Notes: generated by a model from the letters alone, not told the origin. A DNA stretch of 20,459 bases from CAYNCE01 sp964522515 (GCA_964522515.1 CAZFWC010000011.1:1-20459); one strand, 5' to 3'. Numbered from the stretch's first letter, positions 12,522-19,361 are shown. Program-made: numbers and translations.

Positions 12522-12692
12522 ATGCCAGTTAAGAAAAGAAAAAACGCAGCTCCTAAAAAACGAAAAGTTGTAAAGAAAAAAAGAGTTGTCAAAAAAGTAG
12601 CAAAAAGAAAACCAGCTCCTAAGAAAAAAGTTGTGCGTAAAAAAGCTACTTCTAAAAAACGAAAGAAAGTTGTCAGAAAAAAGAAGAAATAA
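12522..12692 (+). CDS. histone H1-like Lys/Arg-rich DNA-binding peptide
   Basis: 56 residues, of which 33 are Lys or Arg; the rest are mostly Val, Ala and Pro, with no acidic residue and no aromatic residue. The pattern of short basic blocks spaced by VV, AP or AT (KKRKVVKKKRVVKKVAKR) resembles the C-terminal tails of histone H1-like and AlgP-type proteins and predicts disordered DNA or RNA coating. A start at 12492 would add ten residues, but AAAGG at 12508-12512 supports ATG 12522. It is a single-gene transcript ended by hairpins at 12709 and 12787. Low-complexity basic peptides can also be spurious; the GC-rich leader with a ribosome site and the terminators argue that this one is real. 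Confidence 0.75.
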   Translation: MPVKKRKNAAPKKRKVVKKKRVVKKVAKRKPAPKKKVVRKKATSKKRKKVVRKKKK

Positions 12693-12708
12693 TTTTTTGT
12701 AAGCTATT

Positions 12709-12732
12709 AGATTGGGTTTTAAAATCCAATCT
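12709..12732 (+). terminator. hairpin after the Lys/Arg-rich gene
   Basis: AGATTGGGTTTT and AAAATCCAATCT form a 12-pair stem with one G-U and no spare loop bases, 17 bases after the stop. There is no T run directly after it, so it may protect the 3' end rather than terminate. Confidence 0.5.
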
Positions 12733-12786
12733 AACATAAGTTATCTTTCTTTTAAAATTTCTGAGTACTCAAAACTTTCTAGAGAA

Positions 12787-12818
12787 ACAAAAAATTTCCA
12801 TTTAAGGAAATTTTTTGT
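12787..12818. terminator. bidirectional terminator
   Basis: ACAAAAAATTTCC (12787-12799), loop ATTTAA, GGAAATTTTTTGT (12806-12818): 13 perfect pairs with A and T runs on both sides. It serves the convergent Lys/Arg-rich gene and endonuclease Q gene, which stops at 12831. Confidence 0.85.
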
Positions 12819-12830
12819 TTTTAAAAAAAT

Positions 12831-14096
12831 TTAAAATAATTTTTTTTGATAATTAATTTTTTCTTTCTCACTAAATATTTTTATTTTCCCATACTCACCA
12901 TCAAAACCCGGAGTAACATGAACTTTTCCTTCACGCGAACGAATAATTCCTTGAGTAATTTCTGGCAAAGTTATTTTTTCTAAATTTTTGCAAGAAACAT
13001 TTAATAAAATTTCAAATTCATTTTTAAAATTCTTTAACAAATTTTGATATTCTGATTGAACGCGTTTAGAACTTCTGGATTTAATATTTAATGCCTCAGC
13101 AATAATTTTATCAAGCTCTATTAATTTTTTAAAAGGAATTCTTTTTTTATTAATATAATTTTCAGAGCGTTTTGGGTCTGCCAGTTCTTCAACGCGATTT
13201 AACACGCCAATTGTAAGTGGTTTTTTACAAACAGGACAGATATTTTTTAATTTTTTTGATTTTGTTGGCTCGCAAGAAAATTTACAATCACGGTGTCCAT
13301 CAAAATAATACATTCCTTCTTCTGGATAAAATTCTACTGTGTACAAAAAATTTTTTGAATTTGCTTTTTTAATTATTTCACATATTTTATTATAATTTAA
13401 TTCTTTTTCTGAAATTTCAAATACATTTGCTTCACGAGCAATATTTGGGAGCGAGTGCGCGTCTGAATTTGAAACAATTGAAACATTATCTAAATTTTTT
13501 ACGCGCCAATTCATTGGCGGATCGCTGGAAAGTCCTGTTTCAATTGCAAAAATATTTTTAGAATATTCTCCCCAGCATTCTTCAATAGAATCAAAACCAG
13601 ATTTTGAACCAAACATTGCAAACCAAGGTGTCCAAATGTGCGCAGGAATTATCATACAATTTTTATCAGCTTCAAAACAAACTCTAGCCAAATCTCTAAC
13701 ATCTAATCCAATAATTGGACGACCGTCTGATTTCAAATTGCAACCTGCTTTTTTTAAACTGGAATTTATTTTTTCAACTGCTTTTACATTTGGAACTAAA
13801 ACAACAATATGTAATCTACGACATTTCCCACCACGGGTATAAATACAAGAAATTTCAGTTGCTAAAATGAATCTAACATTTGATTTTTTTTTTGCTTTTA
13901 AAACATACAACCCATTTTCTTTTTCAATTAATTTTTCTTTTATTTTTTTAAACCATTGTGGATGAGTAAAATCTCCAGTTGCCACAACATTAACGCCTTT
14001 TGTTTCACAAGTCGCAGAAATATTTTCTAAAGTCAACTGTGGCGAGCAGGCTCTTGAGAATTTTGAATGAATATGGAAGTCAGCTATAATTTGCAT
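12831..14096 (-). CDS. endonuclease Q (EndoQ), PHP-domain DNA repair nuclease
   Basis: 421 residues matching the EndoQ family (former TIGR00375) along its whole length. EndoQ cuts DNA on the 5' side of deaminated bases such as uracil and hypoxanthine, opening a repair route separate from glycosylases. The PHP metal site starts with DFHIHSKFSRA (His8, His10). Family blocks follow: TGDFTHPQW, ATEISCIYTRGGKCRRLH, PAHIWTPWFAMFGSKSGFDS, ETGLSSDPPMNWR and SNSDAHS. The C-terminal part has the four-cysteine zinc finger (DCKFSC ... CPVC) before LTIGVLNRVEELADP. EndoQ is best known from Thermococcales and a few bacteria. A 60-base gap separates it from the upstream membrane-protein gene; I see no clear promoter of its own. 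Confidence 0.9.
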   Translation of the reverse strand: MQIIADFHIHSKFSRACSPQLTLENISATCETKGVNVVATGDFTHPQWFKKIKEKLIEKENGLYVLKAKKKSNVRFILATEISCIYTRGGKCRRLHIVVLVPNVKAVEKINSSLKKAGCNLKSDGRPIIGLDVRDLARVCFEADKNCMIIPAHIWTPWFAMFGSKSGFDSIEECWGEYSKNIFAIETGLSSDPPMNWRVKNLDNVSIVSNSDAHSLPNIAREANVFEISEKELNYNKICEIIKKANSKNFLYTVEFYPEEGMYYFDGHRDCKFSCEPTKSKKLKNICPVCKKPLTIGVLNRVEELADPKRSENYINKKRIPFKKLIELDKIIAEALNIKSRSSKRVQSEYQNLLKNFKNEFEILLNVSCKNLEKITLPEITQGIIRSREGKVHVTPGFDGEYGKIKIFSEKEKINYQKKLF

Positions 14097-14156
14097 AAAA
14101 TAATTTTGACATTAAAATTTGAGAAACTATTTTTTGTTTTAAAATTTTAAAAACAA

Positions 14157-14567
14157 TCAGGGCAAATATTTTTCTTTTTCTTTTCTATTTTTAATATCTT
14201 GTTCTAACTTTTTTTTGCCAGTTTTTGCCCAACGAAAAATAAATCCAGCCCAAACTAATCCGCCAATAAACCAAAGGTACCAAAAAATCGGCATTGAAAT
14301 CCAATAAGCTTTTTGCTGGCGGAGAAATAATAAAATAAACCCGGCTACTCCTAAAACTAAAAACATATTAGTTAATCTTTGCCATAAATAAGCTTGAGGT
14401 AAATTTTTTTGTTTTTTATATTTTTTTAAAATTAAATAAATTATTAAAGCTGTGATTAAAATCAAACCAAAAAAAATATTAAAAAACATAGCAAAATTTG
14501 TAGACAATGTGCCAAGTCTTGGATTAAAAATAAAGTCTAGTGAAGTAAGTCGTGAAAAATCGATCAT
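14157..14567 (-). CDS. three-helix membrane protein of unknown function
   Basis: 136 residues from ATG 14567. AGGTGAG seven bases before it decides this start over a GTG at 14579, which lies within that ribosome site. The protein has an outside N-terminal stretch (SLDFIFNPRLGTLS), then three hydrophobic segments (FFNIFFGLILITALIIYLIL, MFLVLGVAGFILLFL, PIFWYLWFIGGLVWAGFIFRW) and a charged C-terminus. I recognise no characterised family; similar small proteins are common in Parcubacteria (recollection, not a search). It lies between ppsA and EndoQ on the same strand, but the hairpin cluster at 14582-14714 separates it from ppsA. Confidence 0.75.
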   Translation of the reverse strand: MIDFSRLTSLDFIFNPRLGTLSTNFAMFFNIFFGLILITALIIYLILKKYKKQKNLPQAYLWQRLTNMFLVLGVAGFILLFLRQQKAYWISMPIFWYLWFIGGLVWAGFIFRWAKTGKKKLEQDIKNRKEKEKYLP

Positions 14568-14581
14568 AAAATTTCTCACCT

Positions 14582-14714
14582 AGCCCTAAAAGGGCAAGGT
14601 TATTTTCTCAAGCCCTTTGAAAAGGGCTAATTTATTTTTATTTTAAAACTTTTTATCTAGTCCACTTTTAGCGGGCTTAGACTATTTTTAACCTGACCCT
14701 TTTAGGGTTAGGTT
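14582..14714. repeat. cluster of four hairpins between ppsA and the membrane-protein gene
   Basis: In 133 bases: GCCCT-AAA-AGGGC (14583-14595); AGCCCTTT-GA-AAAGGGCT (14611-14628); TAGTC..GACTA (14658-14684); AACCTGACCCT-TTT-AGGGTTAGGTT (14690-14714, one G-U). The first, second and fourth share a CCCTTTT/AAAAGGG core. One of them probably ends ppsA transcription, although no minus-strand T run follows them; the rest look like repeat accumulation. Confidence 0.7.
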
Positions 14715-14729
14715 AAATTTTTATTCATA

Positions 14730-14757
14730 TTACAAATTACGAGTTACAAGTTACTTC
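14730..14757. repeat. TTACNNN heptad array at the ppsA stop codon
   Basis: TTAC at 14730, 14737, 14744 and 14751 in exact seven-base steps (TTACAAA, TTACGAG, TTACAAG, TTACTTC). The last unit supplies the ppsA stop codon (14751-14753). The same unit, in the same strand sense, is found in lspA at 2679-2743. Confidence 0.75.
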
Positions 14758-17117
14758 TTATTCAATTCAATAATTGTTTTAATTACAGAATCTGGGCTTA
14801 AGGAAATTGAATCAGTTCCTTCACGAACTAAAAATTTAGCAAAGTCTGGAAAATCAGAAGGAGCTTGCCCACAAATTCCAATTTTAGTTTTTGTTTTTTT
14901 TGCAACTTGAATTGCTTGGCTAATTAATTTTTTAATAGCGTCATTTTTTTCATTTGCAATATGTGAAATTAAACTTGAATCGCGATCTAATCCTAAAGTT
15001 AATTGAGTTAAATCATTTGAACCAATTGAAAACCCGTCAAATAATTTTGCAAATTTTTCAGCTAAAATAACATTTGAAGGAATTTCAACCATCATATAAA
15101 TTTCTAAATTATTCTCGCCTCTTTTTAATCCTTCCTCTGACATTATTTTAATGACTTTTTTGGCTTCGTCAAGTGTGCGAACAAACGGAATCATAATTTT
15201 AACATTATTTAATCCCATTATTTCGCGAACTTTTTTTAAAGCCTGACACTCTAATCTAAAAACTTTAACAAATTTTTCATCATAATATCGTGAAGCCCCG
15301 CGCCAACCAATCATTGGATTTTCTTCTTCTGGTTCAAATTCTGTTCCGCCAATTAAATTTGCGTACTCATTTGATTTAAAATCTGACAAACGCACAATCA
15401 CGGCTTTTGGATAAAATGCTGACGCAATTCTGGCGATTCCTTGACTTAATTTATCAACAAAAAATTCTGCTTTATCTTCGTACCCAGTGGTTAATTTTTC
15501 AATTTGTCTCTGTAAAGTTTTAGATTTTAATTTATCATAATTTAATAAAGCTAAAGGATGAATTTTAATATAATTATTTATAATAAATTCTTCGCGCGCC
15601 AAACCCACTCCGTTATTTGGAATAAATGAAAATTCAAATGCGCGTTCTGGTTCTGCAACATTTAACATTATTTTTACTTCTGGCATTTTTAACTTTTTTA
15701 AATTTGTTTTTTTAATTTTGTAATCCACTAAACCAGAATAAACTTTTCCAACTTCACCTTCAGCGCAACTTACAGTAATATTTTCTTTATCTTTTATAAT
15801 TTTTGTTGCATTGTTTGTTCCAACAATACAAGGCACGCCTAATTCACGCGAAACAATTGCTGCGTGACAAGTGCGCCCGCCAGAATTTGTTACAATTGCG
15901 CTGGCAATTTTCATTATTGAAACCCAATCTGGATTTGTCATTTCAGTTACTAAAACTTCGCCCTGTCTAAATTTATTAATATCTTTTGCGTCCATTATAA
16001 CTTTAGCTTTACCTTGTCCAATTTTTGAACCAACAGATTTACCTTTACATAAAATTTTATTTTTATTTATATTGTTTTTATTAATAATATATTCTTCCAA
16101 AACATTTACATCTTTTTGAGATTGCACGGTTTCTGGTCTAGCTTGGACAATAAATAATTGTTTTGTTTTTCCATCTTTTGCCCACTCAATATCCATTGGT
16201 TTTTTATAATGTTTTTCAATTGCTACTGCCCATTTTGCAAGTTTTAAAATTTCATTTTCAGATATTGAAAATTTATCTTGATCTGTTTGTGAAACTTTTA
16301 CATTTTTAACGGCATTTTTATTATAAATTAATTTTATTTTTTTATCACCTAAAGTTTTTGAAATTATTGCATTTTTATTTTTAGCAAGCATTGGTTTAAA
16401 AACATAAAACTCATCTGGGTTAACTTTTCCTTGAACAATATTTTCACCTAAACCATAAATTGAATTAATTAAAACCACATTTTCAAATCCAGATTCAGTA
16501 TCAATTGAAAACATCACACCAGATGAAGCTAAATCACTGCGAACCATTTTTTGCACACCAACTGACAAAAAAACTTTAAAATGATCGTACCCTCTTTCTT
16601 CACGATAAAAAATTGATCTGTCAGTAAACATTGAAGCGAAACATTTTTTAACTGAAGTTAATAATTCTTCTCTGCCAACTACATTTAAAAAAGTGTCGCC
16701 CATTCCAGCAAATGAATCTTGAGGTAAATCTTCAGCAGTGGCAGAAGTTCGCACAGCAACATCTTCTGATTTTCCAAATTTGTGATAAGCATTTAAAATT
16801 TTTAATTCCAAATCCAAAGGCATTTTTGCGTTTATAATTAAACTACGAATTTTATTTGCTCGCTCAGTTAAATCTGAGATATTATTTTTCTTTAAATTTT
16901 TTAAATCTTCTCTAATTTTATTTTGTAAATTATTTTTTTTAATATAATATTTATAAGCTTCTGCTGTAATTGCAAAACCATTTGGGATTTTAATTCCTTT
17001 ATTTCCTAATTCTGAATACATTTCTCCAAGTGACGCGTTTTTGCCGCCAACAAGAGAAACATTTTGATTAGAGATATCTTTAAACCATAAAATATATTTT
17101 TTGTTTTTAGTTTTCAT
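14751..17117 (-). CDS. ppsA: phosphoenolpyruvate synthase PpsA
   Basis: 788 residues, the usual length. Converts pyruvate, ATP and water to PEP, AMP and phosphate in the cytoplasm; in CPR bacteria it may run in either direction around PEP and pyruvate. The ATP-grasp domain (1-~340) starts with VGGKNASLGEM and contains VRTSATAEDLP and the DIEWA block. The swivelling domain has the phosphohistidine motif GGRTCHAAI with H418 and then LGVPCIVG. The C-terminal PEP/pyruvate barrel contains RLSDFKSNEY, the GGTEFEPEEENPMIGWRG block, GSNDLTQL and the catalytic C749 in GICGQAPSD. All key residues are present. Its start codon lies inside a direct repeat that brackets hicBA, and its stop codon lies in a heptad repeat, so both ends are touched by repeats. 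Confidence 0.95.
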   Translation of the reverse strand: MKTKNKKYILWFKDISNQNVSLVGGKNASLGEMYSELGNKGIKIPNGFAITAEAYKYYIKKNNLQNKIREDLKNLKKNNISDLTERANKIRSLIINAKMPLDLELKILNAYHKFGKSEDVAVRTSATAEDLPQDSFAGMGDTFLNVVGREELLTSVKKCFASMFTDRSIFYREERGYDHFKVFLSVGVQKMVRSDLASSGVMFSIDTESGFENVVLINSIYGLGENIVQGKVNPDEFYVFKPMLAKNKNAIISKTLGDKKIKLIYNKNAVKNVKVSQTDQDKFSISENEILKLAKWAVAIEKHYKKPMDIEWAKDGKTKQLFIVQARPETVQSQKDVNVLEEYIINKNNINKNKILCKGKSVGSKIGQGKAKVIMDAKDINKFRQGEVLVTEMTNPDWVSIMKIASAIVTNSGGRTCHAAIVSRELGVPCIVGTNNATKIIKDKENITVSCAEGEVGKVYSGLVDYKIKKTNLKKLKMPEVKIMLNVAEPERAFEFSFIPNNGVGLAREEFIINNYIKIHPLALLNYDKLKSKTLQRQIEKLTTGYEDKAEFFVDKLSQGIARIASAFYPKAVIVRLSDFKSNEYANLIGGTEFEPEEENPMIGWRGASRYYDEKFVKVFRLECQALKKVREIMGLNNVKIMIPFVRTLDEAKKVIKIMSEEGLKRGENNLEIYMMVEIPSNVILAEKFAKLFDGFSIGSNDLTQLTLGLDRDSSLISHIANEKNDAIKKLISQAIQVAKKTKTKIGICGQAPSDFPDFAKFLVREGTDSISLSPDSVIKTIIELNKK

Positions 17118-17127
17118 ACTATTTTTT
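17103..17127. repeat. left direct repeat flanking hicBA, over the ppsA start
   Basis: GTTTTTA-G-TTTTCATACTATTTT-T-T matches 17693-17717 at 23 of 25 positions (differences at 17110 and 17126). The CAT at 17115-17117 is the ppsA start codon on the minus strand. Confidence 0.75.
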
Positions 17128-17148
17128 ATTTTAATTTTAACAAATTGT

Positions 17149-17177
17149 TTGACTTTAATTATTTATTAATGTATTAT
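17149..17177 (+). promoter_or_regulatory. hicBA promoter, leaderless start
   Basis: TTGACT at 17149-17154, 17 bases, TATTAT at 17172-17177, then six bases and ATG 17184. Transcription should begin at the ATG itself. HicB proteins commonly repress their own promoter, but no clear operator palindrome is visible here. Confidence 0.7.
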
Positions 17178-17183
17178 AAAAAT

Positions 17184-17450
17184 ATGCTTACTGAATATAT
17201 TAATAAAAAATTAAATTGCGCTAATTATAAAATGCTTGAAAATGGGACTTATTTTGGAAAAATTTCTGGTCTTCAAGGAGTTTGGGCAAATGAAACAAAC
17301 TTAGAACAATGTCGCGAGGCACTAAAAGAAATTCTTGAAGAATGGTTGATTTTAAAATTACAAGATAACGACAAAATTCCTGGATTTAAAGTAAAGAAAA
17401 CTAAACATCAATATCAACAAGCAATTATTCCCAGACTTCAATATGCCTAA
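17184..17450 (+). CDS. hicB: HicB-family antitoxin
   Basis: 88 residues from ATG 17184 (MLTEYINKK). An upstream in-frame ATG would lie before the promoter's start point. The partial RNase H-like HicB fold is visible: NYKMLENGTYFGKISGLQGVWANETNLEQCREALKEILEEW is the typical block in which an antitoxin strand pair and the GVWA-(T/N)-G/N-x-T loop lead into a helix (positions ~15-55). A short basic tail follows (KVKKTKHQYQQ). It neutralises HicA by direct binding. Antitoxin-first order is one of the two known arrangements. It overlaps hicA by eight bases. Confidence 0.85.
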   Translation: MLTEYINKKLNCANYKMLENGTYFGKISGLQGVWANETNLEQCREALKEILEEWLILKLQDNDKIPGFKVKKTKHQYQQAIIPRLQYA

Positions 17451-17655
17451 AAATATTTCTTGGAGAAAATTAGTTCAAAATTTTCAAAAACTAAATTTTG
17501 AGGGTCCTTACAGTGGAGGCAAACATTTATTTATGAAAAAAGATTCTCTTAAATTACATATTCCTTCAAAACATAAAGGTGATGCTAGTGTTGGATTAGT
17601 TAATGAAATTCTTCGTCAAGCTGGAATTAATAAAAAAGAATGGGATAAATTATAA
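17443..17655 (+). CDS. hicA: HicA-family mRNA interferase toxin
   Basis: 70 residues, the family's usual size, with a double-stranded RNA-binding-like fold. The hallmark is SGGKHLFM with the catalytic His28, preceded by WRKLVQNFQKLNF and followed by LKLHIPSKHKGDASVGLVNEILRQAGI. HicA cuts mRNA (and tmRNA) in a ribosome-independent way when HicB is lost. The ATG overlaps the 3' end of hicB, so the pair is translated together. All features expected of an active toxin are present. Confidence 0.9.
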   Translation: MPKNISWRKLVQNFQKLNFEGPYSGGKHLFMKKDSLKLHIPSKHKGDASVGLVNEILRQAGINKKEWDKL

Positions 17656-17675
17656 ATTTATTTTTTAAATTAATT

Positions 17676-17699
17676 ACTCTTAAAACATAAGAGTTTTTA
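17676..17699 (+). terminator. hicBA terminator
   Basis: ACTCTTA (17676-17682), loop AAACA, TAAGAGT (17688-17694), then TTTTA and more T. The T run is shared with the right direct repeat. Confidence 0.8.
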
Positions 17700-17717
17700 T
17701 TTTTCATACTATTTTCT
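17693..17717. repeat. right direct repeat flanking hicBA
   Basis: Second copy of 17103-17127, 590 bases away. Read on the minus strand it holds a leftover start, ATGAAAAATAAAAAC, much like the ppsA beginning ATGAAAACTAAAAAC. Confidence 0.75.
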
Positions 17718-17741
17718 TTTTGTCAGATAAAATGATAAAAA

Positions 17742-18098
17742 TTACAAATTAATTCTCTTAGCATATTTACCAAGATACGGAATTTCCCATTCTTTACCTT
17801 GCAAAGCATTTACAAACCCAATCAAAGCAAAAATAATAATTAAAATCCATCCAAAAAATGCAATTAACCAACCTAAAATTGGAAGCGCGCCAATCACAGT
17901 AATAATTAATGAAAAAATAAATAAAACTAATCCTTGTTTTGCGTGAAATTCGCAAAATTTATTTCCTTTTTTTAACAACAAAGGAACTAAAAATAAAAGC
18001 CAGAGATAACCAATTGCGGCGATAATGTTGTCGTCGGTAGTGTTTAATAAATTGTCTTGTTGTCCCGAGTGCTCGGGGTTGTTTGTTTTGTTTTTCAT
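17742..18098 (-). CDS. DUF4870-like (Tic20-like) membrane protein
   Basis: 118 residues from ATG 18098; a longer frame from 18152 would overlap the upstream gene. The N-terminus is polar (MKNKTNNPEHSGQQDN) and partly encoded by a family C palindrome. The core begins DDNIIAAIGYLWLLFLVPLLL and has the KFCEFHAKQGLVLFI signature of the DUF4870/Tic20-like group, then two more helices (LIITVIGALPILGWLIAFF and IIIFALIGFVNALQG) and the ending WEIPYLGKYAKRI. The biochemical role is unknown. It begins 13 bases after the coiled-coil membrane-protein gene and is probably in the same transcript. Confidence 0.8.
   Translation of the reverse strand: MKNKTNNPEHSGQQDNLLNTTDDNIIAAIGYLWLLFLVPLLLKKGNKFCEFHAKQGLVLFIFSLIITVIGALPILGWLIAFFGWILIIIFALIGFVNALQGKEWEIPYLGKYAKRINL
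18064..18077. repeat. family C palindrome in the DUF4870-like gene
   Basis: CCCGAGTGCTCGGG, with perfect six-base arms around TG. GTTGT lies on both sides (18059-18063 and 18078-18082). Encodes PEHSG, against PEYSG in pilM. The same palindrome at two unrelated loci marks it as a repeat family. Confidence 0.65.
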
Positions 18099-18111
18099 AA
18101 ATTTTTTAAAT

Positions 18112-19230
18112 TTAATTAATATTAGTTTTCTTTTTAATAAAAAATATTCCAATTATTAAACTTGTTGCAAAAGCAAAAAGCAAAGTCATAAATGGTTCCA
18201 CAAAAATATTAATAATTGTCCAAGATTGATTAATCCAAAAAAGTTTAAACACTGCTCTTAAAAAACCAATTAAAAATCCTGTGATTACGCAAGTTTGAAT
18301 TGCTATCCAATAACTTTTTTCTAATTTGTAAATAATTTTAAATGTTAACCACGCAAAAACCAAAATATCTAAAATTAAAATCCAAGGCAAAATAAAATTT
18401 AATAAAAAAACATTAACCAAATTATTTAAGCTAAAAATATAAACTAAAATTTCAATTCCAACCAAATAAATAATTGCTCGTTTCCCTGTTTTTAAACACC
18501 AAGTAAATTTTATTTTTGGTTTTGCGCTAAATTTTTTTGATTTTTTCTTTTCTATTTTAGCTTGTTTTTTTTCTTCTTTTATTTTTTGTTTTTCTAATTT
18601 TTTATTTTCCCTTAATTTCTCAATTTCTAATCTCTTTATTTCTTTATTTTCTTGCTTTAACTTTTTTTCTTGTTCATAAATTAATTTTTGTTCTTCAAAT
18701 TTTCTTTTCTTTTTTTCCTTAACTTCTAATTTTTGTTTTTTATTTTCTAATTTTTTTTGTTTTTTATTTTTCCTTAATTTCTCCTTTCTCAATTTTGCAT
18801 CTTTCTTTTCTTGTTTTTTTTCTTCCTTTATTTTTTTCTTTTTTAATTTTTTGTCTTCTTTTTCTTGTTTCTTTTGTTGCTTAATTTTCAATTTTTTTGC
18901 TTGCTTTTTTTCTTTAATTTTCCTGTCCGCCGTAGCTTTAGCAAAGGAGGATTCCTTTCTTTTTGATTTTTCCAATTTCTTTTTTTCACCACTTAACAAT
19001 TCTTTTTCTTCACCAGAAGGTAATTCATTTTTTGGATTTACATCTTGCTCTGGTAAAAGTGTTTCTTGCAGTTCATTAATATCTTTTTCCAATTCTAAAA
19101 TTTCATCTGCTTTATCCTCTTCAGAATTATTTAAATTAATCGCTTGACCATTATTTTCTTTCCCCAGTTCTTCTTCAAGCTGTTTTGTTAATTCATCCAG
19201 CGCTTGATTAGTTGTTGAGTTATTGTTCAT
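18112..19230 (-). CDS. KE-rich coiled-coil protein with a C-terminal membrane domain
   Basis: 372 residues from ATG 19230 (MNNNSTTNQ). Residues ~1-90 are acidic. Residues ~90-240 are an extreme Lys/Glu stretch (KKLKIKQQKKQEKEDKKLKKKKI and the like) that should form a long highly charged helix. The last ~130 residues hold four hydrophobic segments (AIIYLVGIEILVYIFSL, LLNFILPWILILDILVFAWL, IQTCVITGFLIGFL, EPFMTLLFAFATSLIIGIFFI). I recognise no family. SSFAKATADRK at ~93-103 is encoded by a family A palindrome and sits at the junction of the acidic and KE-rich parts. The gene appears to have a leaderless promoter and to precede the DUF4870-like gene in one transcript. Confidence 0.75.
   Translation of the reverse strand: MNNNSTTNQALDELTKQLEEELGKENNGQAINLNNSEEDKADEILELEKDINELQETLLPEQDVNPKNELPSGEEKELLSGEKKKLEKSKRKESSFAKATADRKIKEKKQAKKLKIKQQKKQEKEDKKLKKKKIKEEKKQEKKDAKLRKEKLRKNKKQKKLENKKQKLEVKEKKKRKFEEQKLIYEQEKKLKQENKEIKRLEIEKLRENKKLEKQKIKEEKKQAKIEKKKSKKFSAKPKIKFTWCLKTGKRAIIYLVGIEILVYIFSLNNLVNVFLLNFILPWILILDILVFAWLTFKIIYKLEKSYWIAIQTCVITGFLIGFLRAVFKLFWINQSWTIINIFVEPFMTLLFAFATSLIIGIFFIKKKTNIN
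18920..18956. repeat. family A element, copy 8, inside the KE-rich gene
   Basis: CCTGTCCGCCGTAGCTTTAGCAAAGGAGG, bounded by TTCCT on both sides (18920-18924 and 18952-18956). Almost identical to half of copy 2 (686-709). Encodes SSFAKATADR on the gene strand. Confidence 0.8.
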
Positions 19231-19236
19231 AAAATA

Positions 19237-19245
19237 ATTATAGCA
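19237..19245 (-). promoter_or_regulatory. extended -10 promoter giving a leaderless mRNA
   Basis: On the minus strand: TGC-TATAAT (19245-19237), six bases (TATTTT), then ATG at 19230. Same design as the vanW-family promoter. Confidence 0.5.
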
Positions 19246-19286
19246 CACAAACATAAAAATATAAAAACACTAAAATAAAAATTGGG

Positions 19287-19315
19287 TTGACAAAAATCAA
19301 AAAATGCGCTATAAT
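19287..19315 (+). promoter_or_regulatory. full-consensus sigma70 promoter
   Basis: TTGACA (19287-19292), 17 bases, TATAAT (19310-19315): a perfect match. Start expected near 19322. The strongest promoter in the window. Confidence 0.85.
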
Positions 19316-19333
19316 TAAGTTACTAATTAATAT

Positions 19334-19361
19334 AACTCCAACTTGTAAAGTAGGAGTTTTT
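19334..19361 (+). terminator. early terminator or attenuator upstream of the 3D-domain gene
   Basis: AACTCC (19334-19339) pairs with GGAGTT (19353-19358), and ACTT (19341-19344) with AAGT (19348-19351), around an A-A mismatch and a GTA loop. Five T residues follow. It lies only ~12 bases after the expected start, so most transcripts would end as a ~40-base RNA. About 100 unassigned leader bases follow before the gene. Confidence 0.6.

Noticed and set aside
12762..12771. TGAGTACTCA as a third family C copy
   Set aside because: Shares only the GAGTACTC core and lacks the CCC/GGG ends; too short to claim.
14579..14579. GTG start for the three-helix membrane protein
   Set aside because: The GTG lies inside AGGTGAG, which is better read as the ribosome site for ATG 14567.
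18152..18152. Longer DUF4870-like protein starting at 18152
   Set aside because: It would overlap the upstream gene by 41 bases, and its extra 18 residues are basic and unlike the family; ATG 18098 is preferred.
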